Source: DASXYG01 sp036502625 (lineage in GTDB: Bacteria > Actinomycetota > Actinomycetes > Streptosporangiales > Streptosporangiaceae). Taken from it: a stretch of DNA of 64,000 bases. Made by a program: the position numbers and the translations under genes. This document shows positions 8,359 through 16,492 of the stretch, in pieces (the first letter of the stretch is position 1; each line of letters begins with the position of its first letter). The notes under the pieces are model-generated. The model had not been told where the DNA came from, did not search any database, and worked only from the letters and a program-made list of their open reading frames with translations. Where the stretch lies: assembly GCA_036502625.1 (NCBI GenBank), contig DASXYG010000107.1, positions 1 to 64,000 on the forward strand, given 5' to 3'.

Positions 8359-9247
8359 GATCACGGCGGGGCTGGTTCGGGGCCTGCTGCGTGCGCAGCA
8401 TCCCGACCTGGCCGACCGTCCCGTCCGGTTCGGTGCGCGCGGGTGGGACAGCCAGATGTGGCGGCTCGGCGACGACCTCGCCGTACGGCTGCCGTGGGCG
8501 ACACCGAGCGCGGACGAGCTGCTGCGCAAGGAGCACGCCTGGGTTCCGGTGCTGGCGCCGCGGCTTCCGCTGCCGGTGCCCGTGCCGCAGCGGCTCGGTG
8601 AGCCGTCCGAGCCGTTCCCGCGGCCCTGGATCGTCACCACCTGGGTGCCGGGCGAGCCCGCCGACCGGGTTCCCGCCACGGACCCCGCGACGGCCGACGT
8701 CCTGGCCGGGTTCCTGACGGCGATGCACCGGCCCGCCCCTTCGGGGGCGCCCACCGGCCGCAACCGGGGCGGGCCGCTGGCCGCCCATGCGGGGCCGTTC
8801 GCGGAGGCGCTCGCCGAGGTCTCTCACCTGGGGCTGATCGCCGACCCGGACGCCGTACGCGCCGTCTGGGAGGACGCCGTGGCCGCGCCCGACTGGGCAG
8901 GTCCGCCAATGTGGCTCCACGGCGACCTGCACCCGGCCAACGTCCTCACGGCGGACGGCGCCCTCTGCGGCGTGATCGACTTCGGCGACCTCTGCGCGGG
9001 CGACCCGGCGTACGACCTCTCCGCCGCCTGGACCCTCCTCCCGGACGGCACCATCGACCGCTTCCACGCCGCCTACGGTGCCGCCGACGCCGCGACCTTG
9101 CGCCGCGCCCGAGGCTGCGCGGTCATCCGCGCCCTGGCCGCCCTCCTCGTCGCCGACGCCGGCCACCACGGCCGCCCCGGCGGCAAACCCACCTGGGGCC
9201 CGCCCGCCCGCACAGCCCTCCACCGCCTCACCGCAACGGCCCGCTGA
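8339..9247 (+). CDS. Aminoglycoside phosphotransferase (APH) family kinase-like protein
   Basis: A 302-residue APH-fold protein. The Brenner motif WLHGDLHPANVL (about 195-206) holds the catalytic Asp and Asn, and VIDFGDLCAGDPAYDL (about 213-228) carries the Mg-binding Asp. The N-terminal lobe has the nucleotide-binding strands (SQMWRLGDDLAVRLPW). This subfamily is broad and often phosphorylates small molecules other than aminoglycosides, so drug resistance is not established. A TACCGT hexamer 8 bases before the ATG could also allow leaderless transcription. It overlaps the DUF6886 gene by 20 bases. Confidence 0.85.
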   Translation: MAHTGVEITAGLVRGLLRAQHPDLADRPVRFGARGWDSQMWRLGDDLAVRLPWATPSADELLRKEHAWVPVLAPRLPLPVPVPQRLGEPSEPFPRPWIVTTWVPGEPADRVPATDPATADVLAGFLTAMHRPAPSGAPTGRNRGGPLAAHAGPFAEALAEVSHLGLIADPDAVRAVWEDAVAAPDWAGPPMWLHGDLHPANVLTADGALCGVIDFGDLCAGDPAYDLSAAWTLLPDGTIDRFHAAYGAADAATLRRARGCAVIRALAALLVADAGHHGRPGGKPTWGPPARTALHRLTATAR

Positions 9248-9358
9248 CCCACCGGACCAGGCCCGCCACCGTCCGCTCTCCGGCCGCCGCGGAGACCGCC
9301 CCGCGGCGTTCCACGCCGCTACGATCAGGACGTCCGTACATGATCACCGGGGGCCGCC

Positions 9359-10456
9359 ATGACCGACGCGCCAGGTCCTGCCCTCGCGGTCGCGAGCGAC
9401 CCCGGGGACGCGATCGCGGCCGCGGCGCACGCGCCGGGCGACCCCGGGGACGCCGTCGCGATCGCCGAGTCCGTGGCCACGCTGCCCGCCTTGCCCGTCG
9501 CCGACACCGGCCGCTACGGCGTACGCGCCCTGACGCACCTGTGGCTCCGGCGCCGCCGGTCCGCGAACACGCGGCGGGCGTACTTCCGCGACCTGGGCCT
9601 GTGGCTGGCGTACTGCGACCGGCACGGCCTCGACCCGCTGCGCGCCCGCCGCGCCGACATCGACGACTGGGTGGACACCTCGGGCGACGCCCCCCGTACG
9701 GCGAACCGGCGGCTGTCCGCGGTCTCGTCCTGGTACCGCTACCTGGCCGCCAACGACGCGGTCGGCGGCAACCCGGTGGCGCTGGTCGACCGCGCCGACA
9801 CCGGCCGCGAGGAGTCCGCCACGCCGAGCCTGACCGCCGCCCAGGTCGTGGCGGTCCTCGACCACGCCACCGAGCGCGCCGACCGCCTGGGCTCGGAGCC
9901 GGCGCTGCGGTCCGCGGCGATCCTCCGCATCCTGTTCACCACCGGCGTCCGCTCCGGCGCGGTGCTGTACGCCCGGTTCCCCGACCTCGGCGTCAACGCC
10001 GGCCACCGCGTGCTCGCGTACCGCAACAAGGGCGGCCACACCCGCCAGGCGGTGCTCGTGCCGTACGCCGCCGAGATGCTCGACCGCTACACCGCCGTAC
10101 GCGCCACCCGCGCCGCCGTAGCCCCCGGCGAGCTGACCGGCCCGGTCTTCGTCACCTGCCCCCACATGCGTTACCCCGGCGACCGCCCCCTGACCTCCCG
10201 CGACCTGGCCAACCTCGTACGCTTCCACGCCCGAGGCGCGGGAGTCCCAGACGCCGCCAGACTCGTCCCCCACTCCACCCGCCACACGGTAGCCACCCTC
10301 GCCTTGGCCGCAGGCCGAACTCTGACCGAGGTCCAAGATCTCCTAGGCCACGCCGACCCCCGAACGACCCGCCTGTACGACGCGGCCCGCCACCGCCTGG
10401 ACGACTCCCCCGCCTACACCATGGCGGGCCTCCTATCCCGCACCCCACCGGTCTGA
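9359..10456 (+). CDS. Tyrosine-type recombinase/integrase
   Basis: A 365-residue protein with a SAM-like core-binding domain (about 55-140) and a complete catalytic domain: Arg198 in TTGVRSG, Lys224 in YRNKGGHTR, His305/Arg308 in HSTRHT, His331 in GHADPRTT, and the nucleophile Tyr340. All catalytic residues are present, so the enzyme should be active. The size and layout suit XerC/D-like or integron/transposon recombinases. No excisionase, phage gene or obvious att site is next to it. The first 45 residues are Ala/Pro/Asp-rich and low in complexity (PGDAIAAAAHAPGDPGDAV). A repeat array starts straight after its stop codon. Confidence 0.9.
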   Translation: MTDAPGPALAVASDPGDAIAAAAHAPGDPGDAVAIAESVATLPALPVADTGRYGVRALTHLWLRRRRSANTRRAYFRDLGLWLAYCDRHGLDPLRARRADIDDWVDTSGDAPRTANRRLSAVSSWYRYLAANDAVGGNPVALVDRADTGREESATPSLTAAQVVAVLDHATERADRLGSEPALRSAAILRILFTTGVRSGAVLYARFPDLGVNAGHRVLAYRNKGGHTRQAVLVPYAAEMLDRYTAVRATRAAVAPGELTGPVFVTCPHMRYPGDRPLTSRDLANLVRFHARGAGVPDAARLVPHSTRHTVATLALAAGRTLTEVQDLLGHADPRTTRLYDAARHRLDDSPAYTMAGLLSRTPPV

Positions 10457-11130
10457 GGACGGCTCACACGGCCCGCCCCAAGGGCGCAGCCCCGCGGCCC
10501 AACCCCGAGAACGCCCCACTGAGAACGCGGGGGGCAGTCGCGCGCAGCGCGGCCTTCGGCTTGCGTCCCGCCCCGAGCCCCGCTCACCCGACCGACCCGC
10601 CCGGCCCGGCCCGGTCTCCGGAAGCAGGCGTTGAGACCGCGCGGCCAAGAGCGCAGCCTCGCGGCCCAACCCCGAGAACGCCCCGCTGAGAACGCGGGGG
10701 GCAGTCGCGCGCAGCGCGGCCTTGCCTTGCGCCCCGCCCCGAGCCCCGCCCACCCGACCAGACCCGCCCGGCCCGGCCTCCGGAAGCAGGCGTTGAGACC
10801 GCGTGGCCAAGGGCGCAGCCTCGCGGCCCAACCCCGAGAACGCCCCGCTGAGGACGCGGGGGGCAGTCGCGCGCAGCGCGGCCTTGCCTTGCGTCCCGCC
10901 CCGAGCCCGATCACCTGCCCCGTCCCGGCCTCCCGGGACGGGGCTGAGGCCACGCGTCCAGACCCTGCCTCTCGGGGCACGGGGCGAGACCGCGCGAGGC
11001 CAAGGGCGCAAGCCTCACGGCCCAACCCCGAGAACGCAGCGAGAACGCCACGCGGGGGGCACGCGGGGCGGAGGTTGGGTTTGGGGCGCGGGTTTCCCCA
11101 GGGGCGTGGAAATTCGGTGGCGTACCGCAT
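10457..11130. repeat. Repeat block R1: about four direct copies of a 160-195 bp unit
   Basis: This gene-free stretch of about 670 bases holds three near-identical units anchored on GCGGCCCAACCCCGAGAACG (at about 10494, 10661 and 10823) and a degraded fourth at about 11017. Each continues to GGCAGTCGCGCGCAGCGCGG (the fourth only in part) and a CCCGCCCCGAGCCC spacer. Read on the minus strand, the core AAGGCCGCGCTGCGCGCGACTG is the same core that recurs in blocks R2 and R3, so the three blocks are one family. Long open frames across it have no start signals or recognisable domains and are artefacts of composition. Confidence 0.85.
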
Positions 11131-11231
11131 GGGGCGGGGCTAGCCTTAGCGGTTCGCTTTGGCGTTCCGGACCTGCGTTGTCCGTAGGGCCGTGCCCCTT
11201 TCATTCGCCTCTGACAAGGAGACACGGCACG

Positions 11232-12029
11232 GTGCGGGTCTATCTCGCGGTGCTGGCCTGTGGGCTGCGCCGCTACTCCACCTATCGGGCGGCTACGGCT
11301 GCCGGGGTGCTCACGAACAGCGTCTTCGGGCTCATCAATGCCATGGTGATGCTCGCCGTCTTCCACGCGCGGCCGCATATCGGGGGGTTCGACGCCGCCG
11401 ACGCGGTCACCCAGGTGTTCGTCGCGCAGGCCATGATCGGGCCCGCGGCCACCTTCGGCCCACCGCTCGACCTCGGCGACCGCATCCGCGAGGGCGACGT
11501 CGCGGTCGACCTCCTGCGCCCCGCCCACCTCACCGCCTGGTGGCTCGCGCACGACCTCGGCCGCGCGGCGTTCGCGTTCGCCTTCCGCAGCCTTCCCACG
11601 TTCCTGGTCGGCGCCCTCGTCTTCCCCCTCGTCCTCCCCCACGACCCCGTACGCTGGGCCGCCGTGCTCGCCGCGGTCGTCCTCGCGACCCTGGTCGGAT
11701 TCGGCCTGCGCTACCTCTACTCCCTGGCCGGCTTCTGGGTGCTCGACACCCGCGGCATCAACGCCGCCGCCTGGATCCTCGGCCCGATCTGCGCGGGCAT
11801 GCTCCTGCCCCTCGTCCTGTTCCCGACGCCGGTCGCGGACGTCATGCGCGCGCTCCCGTGGTCGGCCCTCGTCCAGGTGCCCGCTGACATCCTCCTCGGG
11901 AAGACCCACCTCCCCGGCGGCACCGCCGGCGCCCTCGCGTACCAGGCGCTCTGGGCCGCCGCACTCCTCGCGATCGGCGCGGCGCTCACCGCGCGGGCCA
12001 CGCGCCGGGTGGTGGTCCACGGTGGCTGA
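11232..12029 (+). CDS. ABC-2 type transporter permease (COG3694/COG4587 group), subunit 1
   Basis: A 265-residue protein with about six membrane segments and the family-typical opening VRVYLAVLACGLRRYSTYRAA. It also has GDVAVDLLRPAHLTAWWLAHDLGR, the conserved cytoplasmic loop of the ABC2_membrane_6 family. The start is the GTG at 11232, preceded by AAGGAG (11216-11221) at ideal spacing. An in-frame extension back to 10803 would run through repeat DNA and is rejected. The stop overlaps the next gene's GTG by 8 bases. It forms an exporter with the next two genes, and the cargo is unknown. Confidence 0.88.
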   Translation: MRVYLAVLACGLRRYSTYRAATAAGVLTNSVFGLINAMVMLAVFHARPHIGGFDAADAVTQVFVAQAMIGPAATFGPPLDLGDRIREGDVAVDLLRPAHLTAWWLAHDLGRAAFAFAFRSLPTFLVGALVFPLVLPHDPVRWAAVLAAVVLATLVGFGLRYLYSLAGFWVLDTRGINAAAWILGPICAGMLLPLVLFPTPVADVMRALPWSALVQVPADILLGKTHLPGGTAGALAYQALWAAALLAIGAALTARATRRVVVHGG

Positions 12030-12843
12030 CGCCGACCCGGCTCCCCGGGCCCTCACCGCGTACCCGCGCCTCGCCTGGACCTGGTGCACGGCCATGGCGC
12101 AGTACCCCGCGTCGCTGGCCATGTTCGCGATCGCCTCGTTCGCCGCGGCCACCGCCGAGCTGGGCGCGATCTTCGTGGTGTTCGCCCACGCGGGCCGCAT
12201 CGCCGGGTTCGGCATCCGCGAGGCCCTGCTCTTCTACGGCCTCTCGGCGATCGCGTTCACCATCACCGACTTCCTCCTCGGCTCGGTCGAGCGCCTCGGC
12301 AACCACATCCGCAGGGGCACGTTCGACACCATGCTCGTACGCCCGGTGTCGCCGCTGGTCCAGCTCGCCACCGACGAGTTCTCCCCGCGCCGCCTCGGCA
12401 AGGTGGTGCCCGGCGCGATCGCCCTCGCGTACGCCCTGGGCCACGCCGGCATCCACTGGACGCCCGCCCGCATCGCCACGGTCCCGGTGCTGGTCTGCTC
12501 CGCGATGGTGATCTGCGGGTCGATCTGGGTGATCGGCGCCTGCGTGCAGTTCTTCGTCACCGAGGCCGGCGAGGTCGCCAACTCGGTGACGTACGGCGGG
12601 CAGGCGCTCGCCGAGTACCCCCTGGCCATCTACGGGCGCGACGTCGTACGCGCCGTGACGTTCGTCGTGCCGCTGGCGTTCGTGAGCTGGCAGCCCGGCC
12701 TGTACCTCCTGGGCCGCCCGGACCCCCTGGGCCTGCCCGCCGTCCTCCGCTACGCCCCGCCCGTGGTCGCCGCCGTGCTGTTCGCGCTGGCGGCGCTCGT
12801 CTGGCGTGTGGGGCTGCGCCGCTACCGATCCACCGGGAGCTGA
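12022..12843 (+). CDS. ABC-2 type transporter permease, subunit 2
   Basis: A 273-residue permease with about six hydrophobic segments and FDTMLVRPVSPLVQLATDEFSPRRLGK, the counterpart of the LLRPAHL loop in subunit 1. The GTG start at 12022 lies inside the end of the previous gene (8-base overlap), so the two are translationally coupled. Two different half-size permeases with one ATPase is the standard COG3694/COG4587/COG4586 arrangement. The family occurs in actinobacteria and cyanobacteria and has no well-defined substrate. Confidence 0.88.
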   Translation: MADADPAPRALTAYPRLAWTWCTAMAQYPASLAMFAIASFAAATAELGAIFVVFAHAGRIAGFGIREALLFYGLSAIAFTITDFLLGSVERLGNHIRRGTFDTMLVRPVSPLVQLATDEFSPRRLGKVVPGAIALAYALGHAGIHWTPARIATVPVLVCSAMVICGSIWVIGACVQFFVTEAGEVANSVTYGGQALAEYPLAIYGRDVVRAVTFVVPLAFVSWQPGLYLLGRPDPLGLPAVLRYAPPVVAAVLFALAALVWRVGLRRYRSTGS

Positions 12844-12846
12844 CCC

Positions 12847-13806
12847 ATGCCCGACCCACTGATCTCCGTCCACGGCCTCGGGAAGGACTTCACCGTACGC
12901 CGCAAACGCCGCAGCACCCTGGGCCGTACGGTCCCGGCCGTCCGCGACGTCACGTTCGACGTCGCGCCCGGCGAGATCGTCGGCTACCTCGGGCCGAACG
13001 GCGCCGGGAAGTCGACCACGATGAAGATGCTGATCGGCATCCTCGCCCCCACCCACGGCACCGCCCGCGTGGCCGGGCTGGAGCCCGCGCGGCAGCGCAC
13101 CCGGCTGGCCGCGCGCATCGGCGTGGTGTTCGGCCAGCGCACGACCCTGTGGTGGGACCTCCCATTGCGCGACAGCCTGGCGCTGACCCGCCACCTCTAC
13201 CGCGTGCCCGCCCAGGCGCACGCCCGCCGCCTGGCCGAGCTCACCGAGCTGCTCGACCTCGCGCCGTTCATCGACACCCCCGTACGCCAGCTCAGCCTGG
13301 GCCAGCGCATGCGCGGCGACCTCACCGCCGCGCTGCTGCACGACCCGCCGCTGCTCGTGCTGGACGAGCCCACGATCGGGCTCGACGTCATCAGCAAGTC
13401 GACGATCCGGGCGTTCCTGCTGGCCCGCAACGCCGAGCGCGGCACCACCATCCTGCTGACCACGCACGACCTCGGCGACGTGGAGCGCCTGTGCCGCCGG
13501 GTCATGGTGATCGACCACGGCCGCCTGGCCTTCGACGGCGGCCTCGACGCGCTGCGCGCCCAGGCGCCGGTGGGCCGCACCCTGGTCGTCGACCTGGCCG
13601 CGCCCGCGCCGCCCATCGACGTGCCCGGCGCCCGTACGCACCGGGTCGAGGGGCCGCGCCAGTGGCTGGAGCTCACCGCGAACCCGGCGTCGGTGATCGC
13701 CGAGGTCACCCGCGCGCACGACATCGCCGACCTCACCCTCCACGAGCCCGACATCGAGGACGTCGTCACCCGCCTGTACCGCGACAACGCCCAGGTCACC
13801 GCGTGA
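12847..13806 (+). CDS. ABC transporter ATP-binding protein (COG4586 group)
   Basis: A 319-residue ATPase: Walker A GPNGAGKSTT near residue 52, Q-loop in GVVFGQRTTLWWDLP (a WWDLP signature specific to this group), ABC signature LSLGQRMRGDL, Walker B LLVLDEPTIGLD and H-loop LTTHD. The first 20 residues contain a basic stretch (VRRKRRSTLG) usual for the family. The C-terminal 80 residues form a regulatory domain. It starts 3 bases after the second permease gene, so the three genes form one operon that encodes a complete exporter. Confidence 0.93.
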   Translation: MPDPLISVHGLGKDFTVRRKRRSTLGRTVPAVRDVTFDVAPGEIVGYLGPNGAGKSTTMKMLIGILAPTHGTARVAGLEPARQRTRLAARIGVVFGQRTTLWWDLPLRDSLALTRHLYRVPAQAHARRLAELTELLDLAPFIDTPVRQLSLGQRMRGDLTAALLHDPPLLVLDEPTIGLDVISKSTIRAFLLARNAERGTTILLTTHDLGDVERLCRRVMVIDHGRLAFDGGLDALRAQAPVGRTLVVDLAAPAPPIDVPGARTHRVEGPRQWLELTANPASVIAEVTRAHDIADLTLHEPDIEDVVTRLYRDNAQVTA

Positions 13807-13883
13807 GGAAAACCTGTTGGCGGTCCACGGCGGCCGCTGCTAGTTTTCTGGAGGCCGTGCGAGAGAACGAGGAGGTGGTACCC

Positions 13884-13937
13884 GTGAACACAGCAACGAC
13901 ATGGGTGCTCCCCTCCGGGGTCACGGCCGGGCGATAG
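13884..13937 (+). CDS. 17-codon leader ORF upstream of alpha/beta hydrolase
   Basis: GTG-started ORF encoding VNTATTWVLPSGVTAGR, then TAG. It has a textbook SD (AGGAGG at 13870-13875, 8 bases before the GTG), stronger than that of most genes here, so it is very likely translated. It ends 45 bases before the hydrolase ATG. The spacing and strong SD suggest a cis-acting leader or attenuator peptide, or a small functional peptide. The encoded sequence was not recognised with certainty. Confidence 0.55.
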   Translation: MNTATTWVLPSGVTAGR

Positions 13938-13982
13938 GTCGTCCGGGAGCGCCGCTCACGCGCACTCCCGAAAGGCACGACC

Positions 13983-14708
13983 ATGCGATTCACCTCCGAA
14001 CAGCGTCTCGACGACGGCGTCCTCGAGCGCGGGTTCACCCTCGGCGAGATCCCCGGCATCCTGTGGACGCCCGCGTCCGCGCCGGCCCCGCTGATCCTGC
14101 TCGGCCACCCCGGCGGACTGGACAGGATGCGGCCCCGGCTCGTCGGCCGGGCCGTGCACTCCGCGGCGGACGGCTTCGCCACGGCCGCCATCGAGCTCCC
14201 CGGAAGCGGCGACCGGCCGGGCCTGCCCGCCGTCGACCAGGCCCGCGCCGACCTGCGCCGGTCCCTGGAGTCCGGCGAGCCGGTAACCGACGACATCATC
14301 GACCGCCTCATCCTCCCCCTGGTCGAGAGGGCGGTCCCGGAGTGGCAGGCCACGATGGACGCCCTACTCTCGCTCCCCGAGATCAGCGGCCCCGTCGGAT
14401 ACTCAGGCGGGGTGATCTCCATCGCCGTCCGCCTGGCGGTAGTCGACCCCCGCATCGCGGCCGCCGGCCTGTTCGCCGGAAGCTTCGTCCCCCGCGCCAC
14501 CTTCGACGACGCCCGCCGGCTCACCATCCCGTTGCACGTCCTGTTGCAATGGGACGACGAAGGCAACGACCGCCAGGCGGCCCTGGACCTCTTCGACGCC
14601 TTCGCTTCCAAGGAGAAGTGCCTGAACGCCAACATGGGCGGCCACACCGGCGTCCCAGAATCCGCAGGCGCCGCCGCAGCCCACTTCTTCACCCGCCACC
14701 TCCGCTAG
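13983..14708 (+). CDS. Alpha/beta hydrolase (dienelactone-hydrolase-like)
   Basis: A 241-residue single-domain alpha/beta hydrolase: oxyanion-loop LLGHPGGLDR near residue 38, nucleophile elbow GYSGG (about 138-142), acid in WDDEGND and catalytic His in GGHTG. The substrate is unknown. It starts at an ATG preceded by CCGAAAGGCACGACC, a reasonable SD. It follows the ABC exporter operon and a 17-codon ORF, and repeat block R2 begins straight after its stop codon. Confidence 0.85.
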   Translation: MRFTSEQRLDDGVLERGFTLGEIPGILWTPASAPAPLILLGHPGGLDRMRPRLVGRAVHSAADGFATAAIELPGSGDRPGLPAVDQARADLRRSLESGEPVTDDIIDRLILPLVERAVPEWQATMDALLSLPEISGPVGYSGGVISIAVRLAVVDPRIAAAGLFAGSFVPRATFDDARRLTIPLHVLLQWDDEGNDRQAALDLFDAFASKEKCLNANMGGHTGVPESAGAAAAHFFTRHLR

Positions 14709-15990
14709 CCGCCGCCCCGCTCACGCCGGTACCGGCATCCCCTCGCGGCCCGGCCGAGGGCGCCGGGGCAGCCGCGCGCAGCGCGACCCCGTTCCATACG
14801 GGGTATGGGGCGGCGCCCCAGGCCGCGATAAGGCCGCGCTGCGCGCGACTGACTTCCCGCGACCTTGCGTACCGGATTCCGTGGTTGGGCCGCGAGGCTA
14901 CCGCCCTTGCCGGCCCGGGGGCAGCCCCCGACCCGGCGATGGGCCGAGCACTGAGGACGCGGGGGCTGTCGCGCACAGCGCGGGGCGCGCTCCGGGCCGA
15001 GACAAAGGCCGCGCTGCGCGCGACTGACCCCCCGCGACCCTGCGCACCGGGGTTGGGCCGCGAGGCTGCCGCCCTTATTCGACCGGATCGCGGGGTGAGC
15101 GCGGGCGGCAGCGTCCCTCGGGCCGTGACGGGACAGGTCACGGCGTCAAGCTCGCGCAGCGCGCACGGGTCTGGGCGGGGGCGCGGCAGCCTCCGCGACA
15201 AAGGCCGCGCTCCGCGCGACTGACCCCCCGCGACCCTGCACACCGGACTCCGGGGCTGAGCCGCGAAGCTACCGCCCTTGCCCGACCGAATCGCGGGGGC
15301 AAGCGCGGGCGGCAGCGTCCCTCGGGCCGTGACCGGACGGGGCACGGCGTCAGGCGCGTGGCTGACAAGCGCAATCGCTGCGCCGAGGGAACCGGAGCCG
15401 GATGCCGCAGGGCGGCAGCCTCGCGGCCCAGCGAAGAAGCCGCAGCACTGAGGACGCGGAGGGCAGTCGCGCGCACCCCGACCCCTGCGCACGGCGGCCC
15501 CCGGGCGCGGGACTGCCGCGCGCAGGGATCGGGGTGAGGTCGCGGTGGCCACCGAGACCCTGCGCACCGGGCTCCGGGGCTGGGCCGCGAGGCTCCCGGC
15601 CTTGCCCGACCGGGTCGCGGTGAGCGCGGGCGACAGCGTCTTCCTGGCCGCGACGGGACGGCTCACGGCTTTGGAATCGCCGGGCCGGGGCACCCGAGCC
15701 GGTTGCCCCAGGGCGACAGCCTCGCGGCTCAGCGAACGAGCCGCTCCACTGAGGACGCGGAGGGCAGTCGCGCGCAGCGCGGCCTTTCGCACGGCGGCCC
15801 CCGGGGCGCGGGGCTACCGCGCGCAGGGGTCGGGGTGAGGTCGCGGGGCTGCCGCGATAAGGCCGCGCTCCGCGCGACTGACCTCCCGCGACCCTGCGTA
15901 CCGGATTCCGGGGTTGGGCCGCGAGGCTGCCGCCCTTGCCCGGCCCGGTCGCGGGGAAAGCCCAGGCCGCGGAGTCTGTCCAGACCACGG
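14709..15990. repeat. Repeat block R2: copies of the GC-rich family in both orientations
   Basis: About 1.3 kb without a believable gene. Plus-strand copies of AAGGCCGCGCT(G/C)CGCGCGACTGAC occur at about 14833, 15007, 15202 and 15861. Each is followed by CCCGCGACC, a spacer containing ACCGG, and GGGCCGCGAGGCT. Inverted copies (ACTGAGGACGCGGAGGGCAG then TCGCGCGCAGCGCGGCC, variably degraded) occur at about 14955, 15450 and 15748. The apparent long open frames in all six frames arise from this composition. Confidence 0.85.
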
Positions 15991-16144
15991 CGGGGTTGAA
16001 CAGCTCTTCGACATCGCGCTTGAACGCGATGGCGCACAGGATGCGGTTTGTGTTCGCCGATCCGTCCGGTGCGTCCCCATCGACGTACGGCACGTACGAG
16101 CACGTGGGAGTCGGAAGTGTTCCTCTCTGCTCCTGGATTGTCAC
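15955..16144 (-). pseudogene. Possible truncated gene whose 3' end is lost in repeat R2
   Basis: From a GTG at 16144 the minus strand reads TIQEQRGTLPTPTCSYVPYV, then SANTNRILCAIAFKRDVEEL, then FNPAVVWTDSAAWAF. This is ordinary-looking protein with mixed residues, unlike the Arg/Ala/Pro/Gly shadows around it. After about 63 residues the frame runs straight into repeat sequence and stays open to 15350 with repeat-coded residues. The original stop was therefore probably replaced by repeat DNA. No family was recognised. It points away from tgmA and could share its promoter region. No good SD is seen. Confidence 0.4.
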
Positions 16145-16201
16145 TGTCGGCCACCGGTAGGCGTCGCTTAGCTAGGACCCGAACCCGTCACCGACCAGGA
16201 A

Positions 16202-16492
16202 ATGAGGGATGACGTGACCAGCACTGGGGATTACCGCGACCTGCTGACCCACTCGCCGGATGGCGAGTCGCGCGGACACCTGGCCCGCGTCGGCGACGTG
16301 TTCCCGCTCGACCCTTCCGGCGATCTCGCCGGCGGCGTCGATGAGCCGCGTTCGGCGCGGCGGCCGTGGGGGTTGCGGTACCTGACTGCCCCGCCCGCCC
16401 CGCGCGCGGGCAGGCACGACGCGGACACGGGCGAATACAGTACCGGACCAAATACTGACAACAGGGGGCCGGAGGAGAAGGGCAAGGATTAG
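16202..16492 (+). CDS. tgmA: Putative ATP-grasp-modified RiPP (graspetide) precursor
   Basis: A 96-residue acidic peptide directly upstream of and overlapping the ATP-grasp gene (TAG at 16490-16492 shares a base with the next GTG). Residues 54-62 (RPWGLRYLT) match the conserved PFxLRYL-type recognition element of SAV_5884-type precursors. The probable core is the C-terminal part from about residue 71. It offers Thr76, Ser80, Thr81, Thr85 and Lys residues as nucleophiles and Asp73/75/86/96, Glu78/91/92 as acids for ester or amide rings. The start may be the ATG at 16202 or the GTG at 16214, which has a better-placed GAGGGA SD. Confidence 0.82.
   Translation: MRDDVTSTGDYRDLLTHSPDGESRGHLARVGDVFPLDPSGDLAGGVDEPRSARRPWGLRYLTAPPAPRAGRHDADTGEYSTGPNTDNRGPEEKGKD

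Noticed and set aside
4764..8763. Very long open frames opposite and across the SARP regulator
   Set aside because: High-GC shadows: Arg/Gly/Ala-rich, no domains, no start signals, and they cover several true genes on the other strand.
8339..9247. Aminoglycoside resistance gene
   Set aside because: Motifs prove only the APH fold; this branch includes many kinases of other small molecules, so a resistance label is not supported.
9359..10456. Integron-type or phage integrase with an adjacent att site
   Set aside because: No tRNA gene, phage gene, excisionase or clear att core is visible; only the recombinase itself is supported.
10457..11130. Regular repeats suggested a CRISPR array
   Set aside because: Units of 160-195 bases, imperfect, with no short repeat/unique spacer structure and no cas genes.
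10803..11231. In-frame N-terminal extension of the first ABC permease
   Set aside because: It runs through repeat R1, whereas the GTG at 11232 has a proper SD and begins the family's N-terminus.
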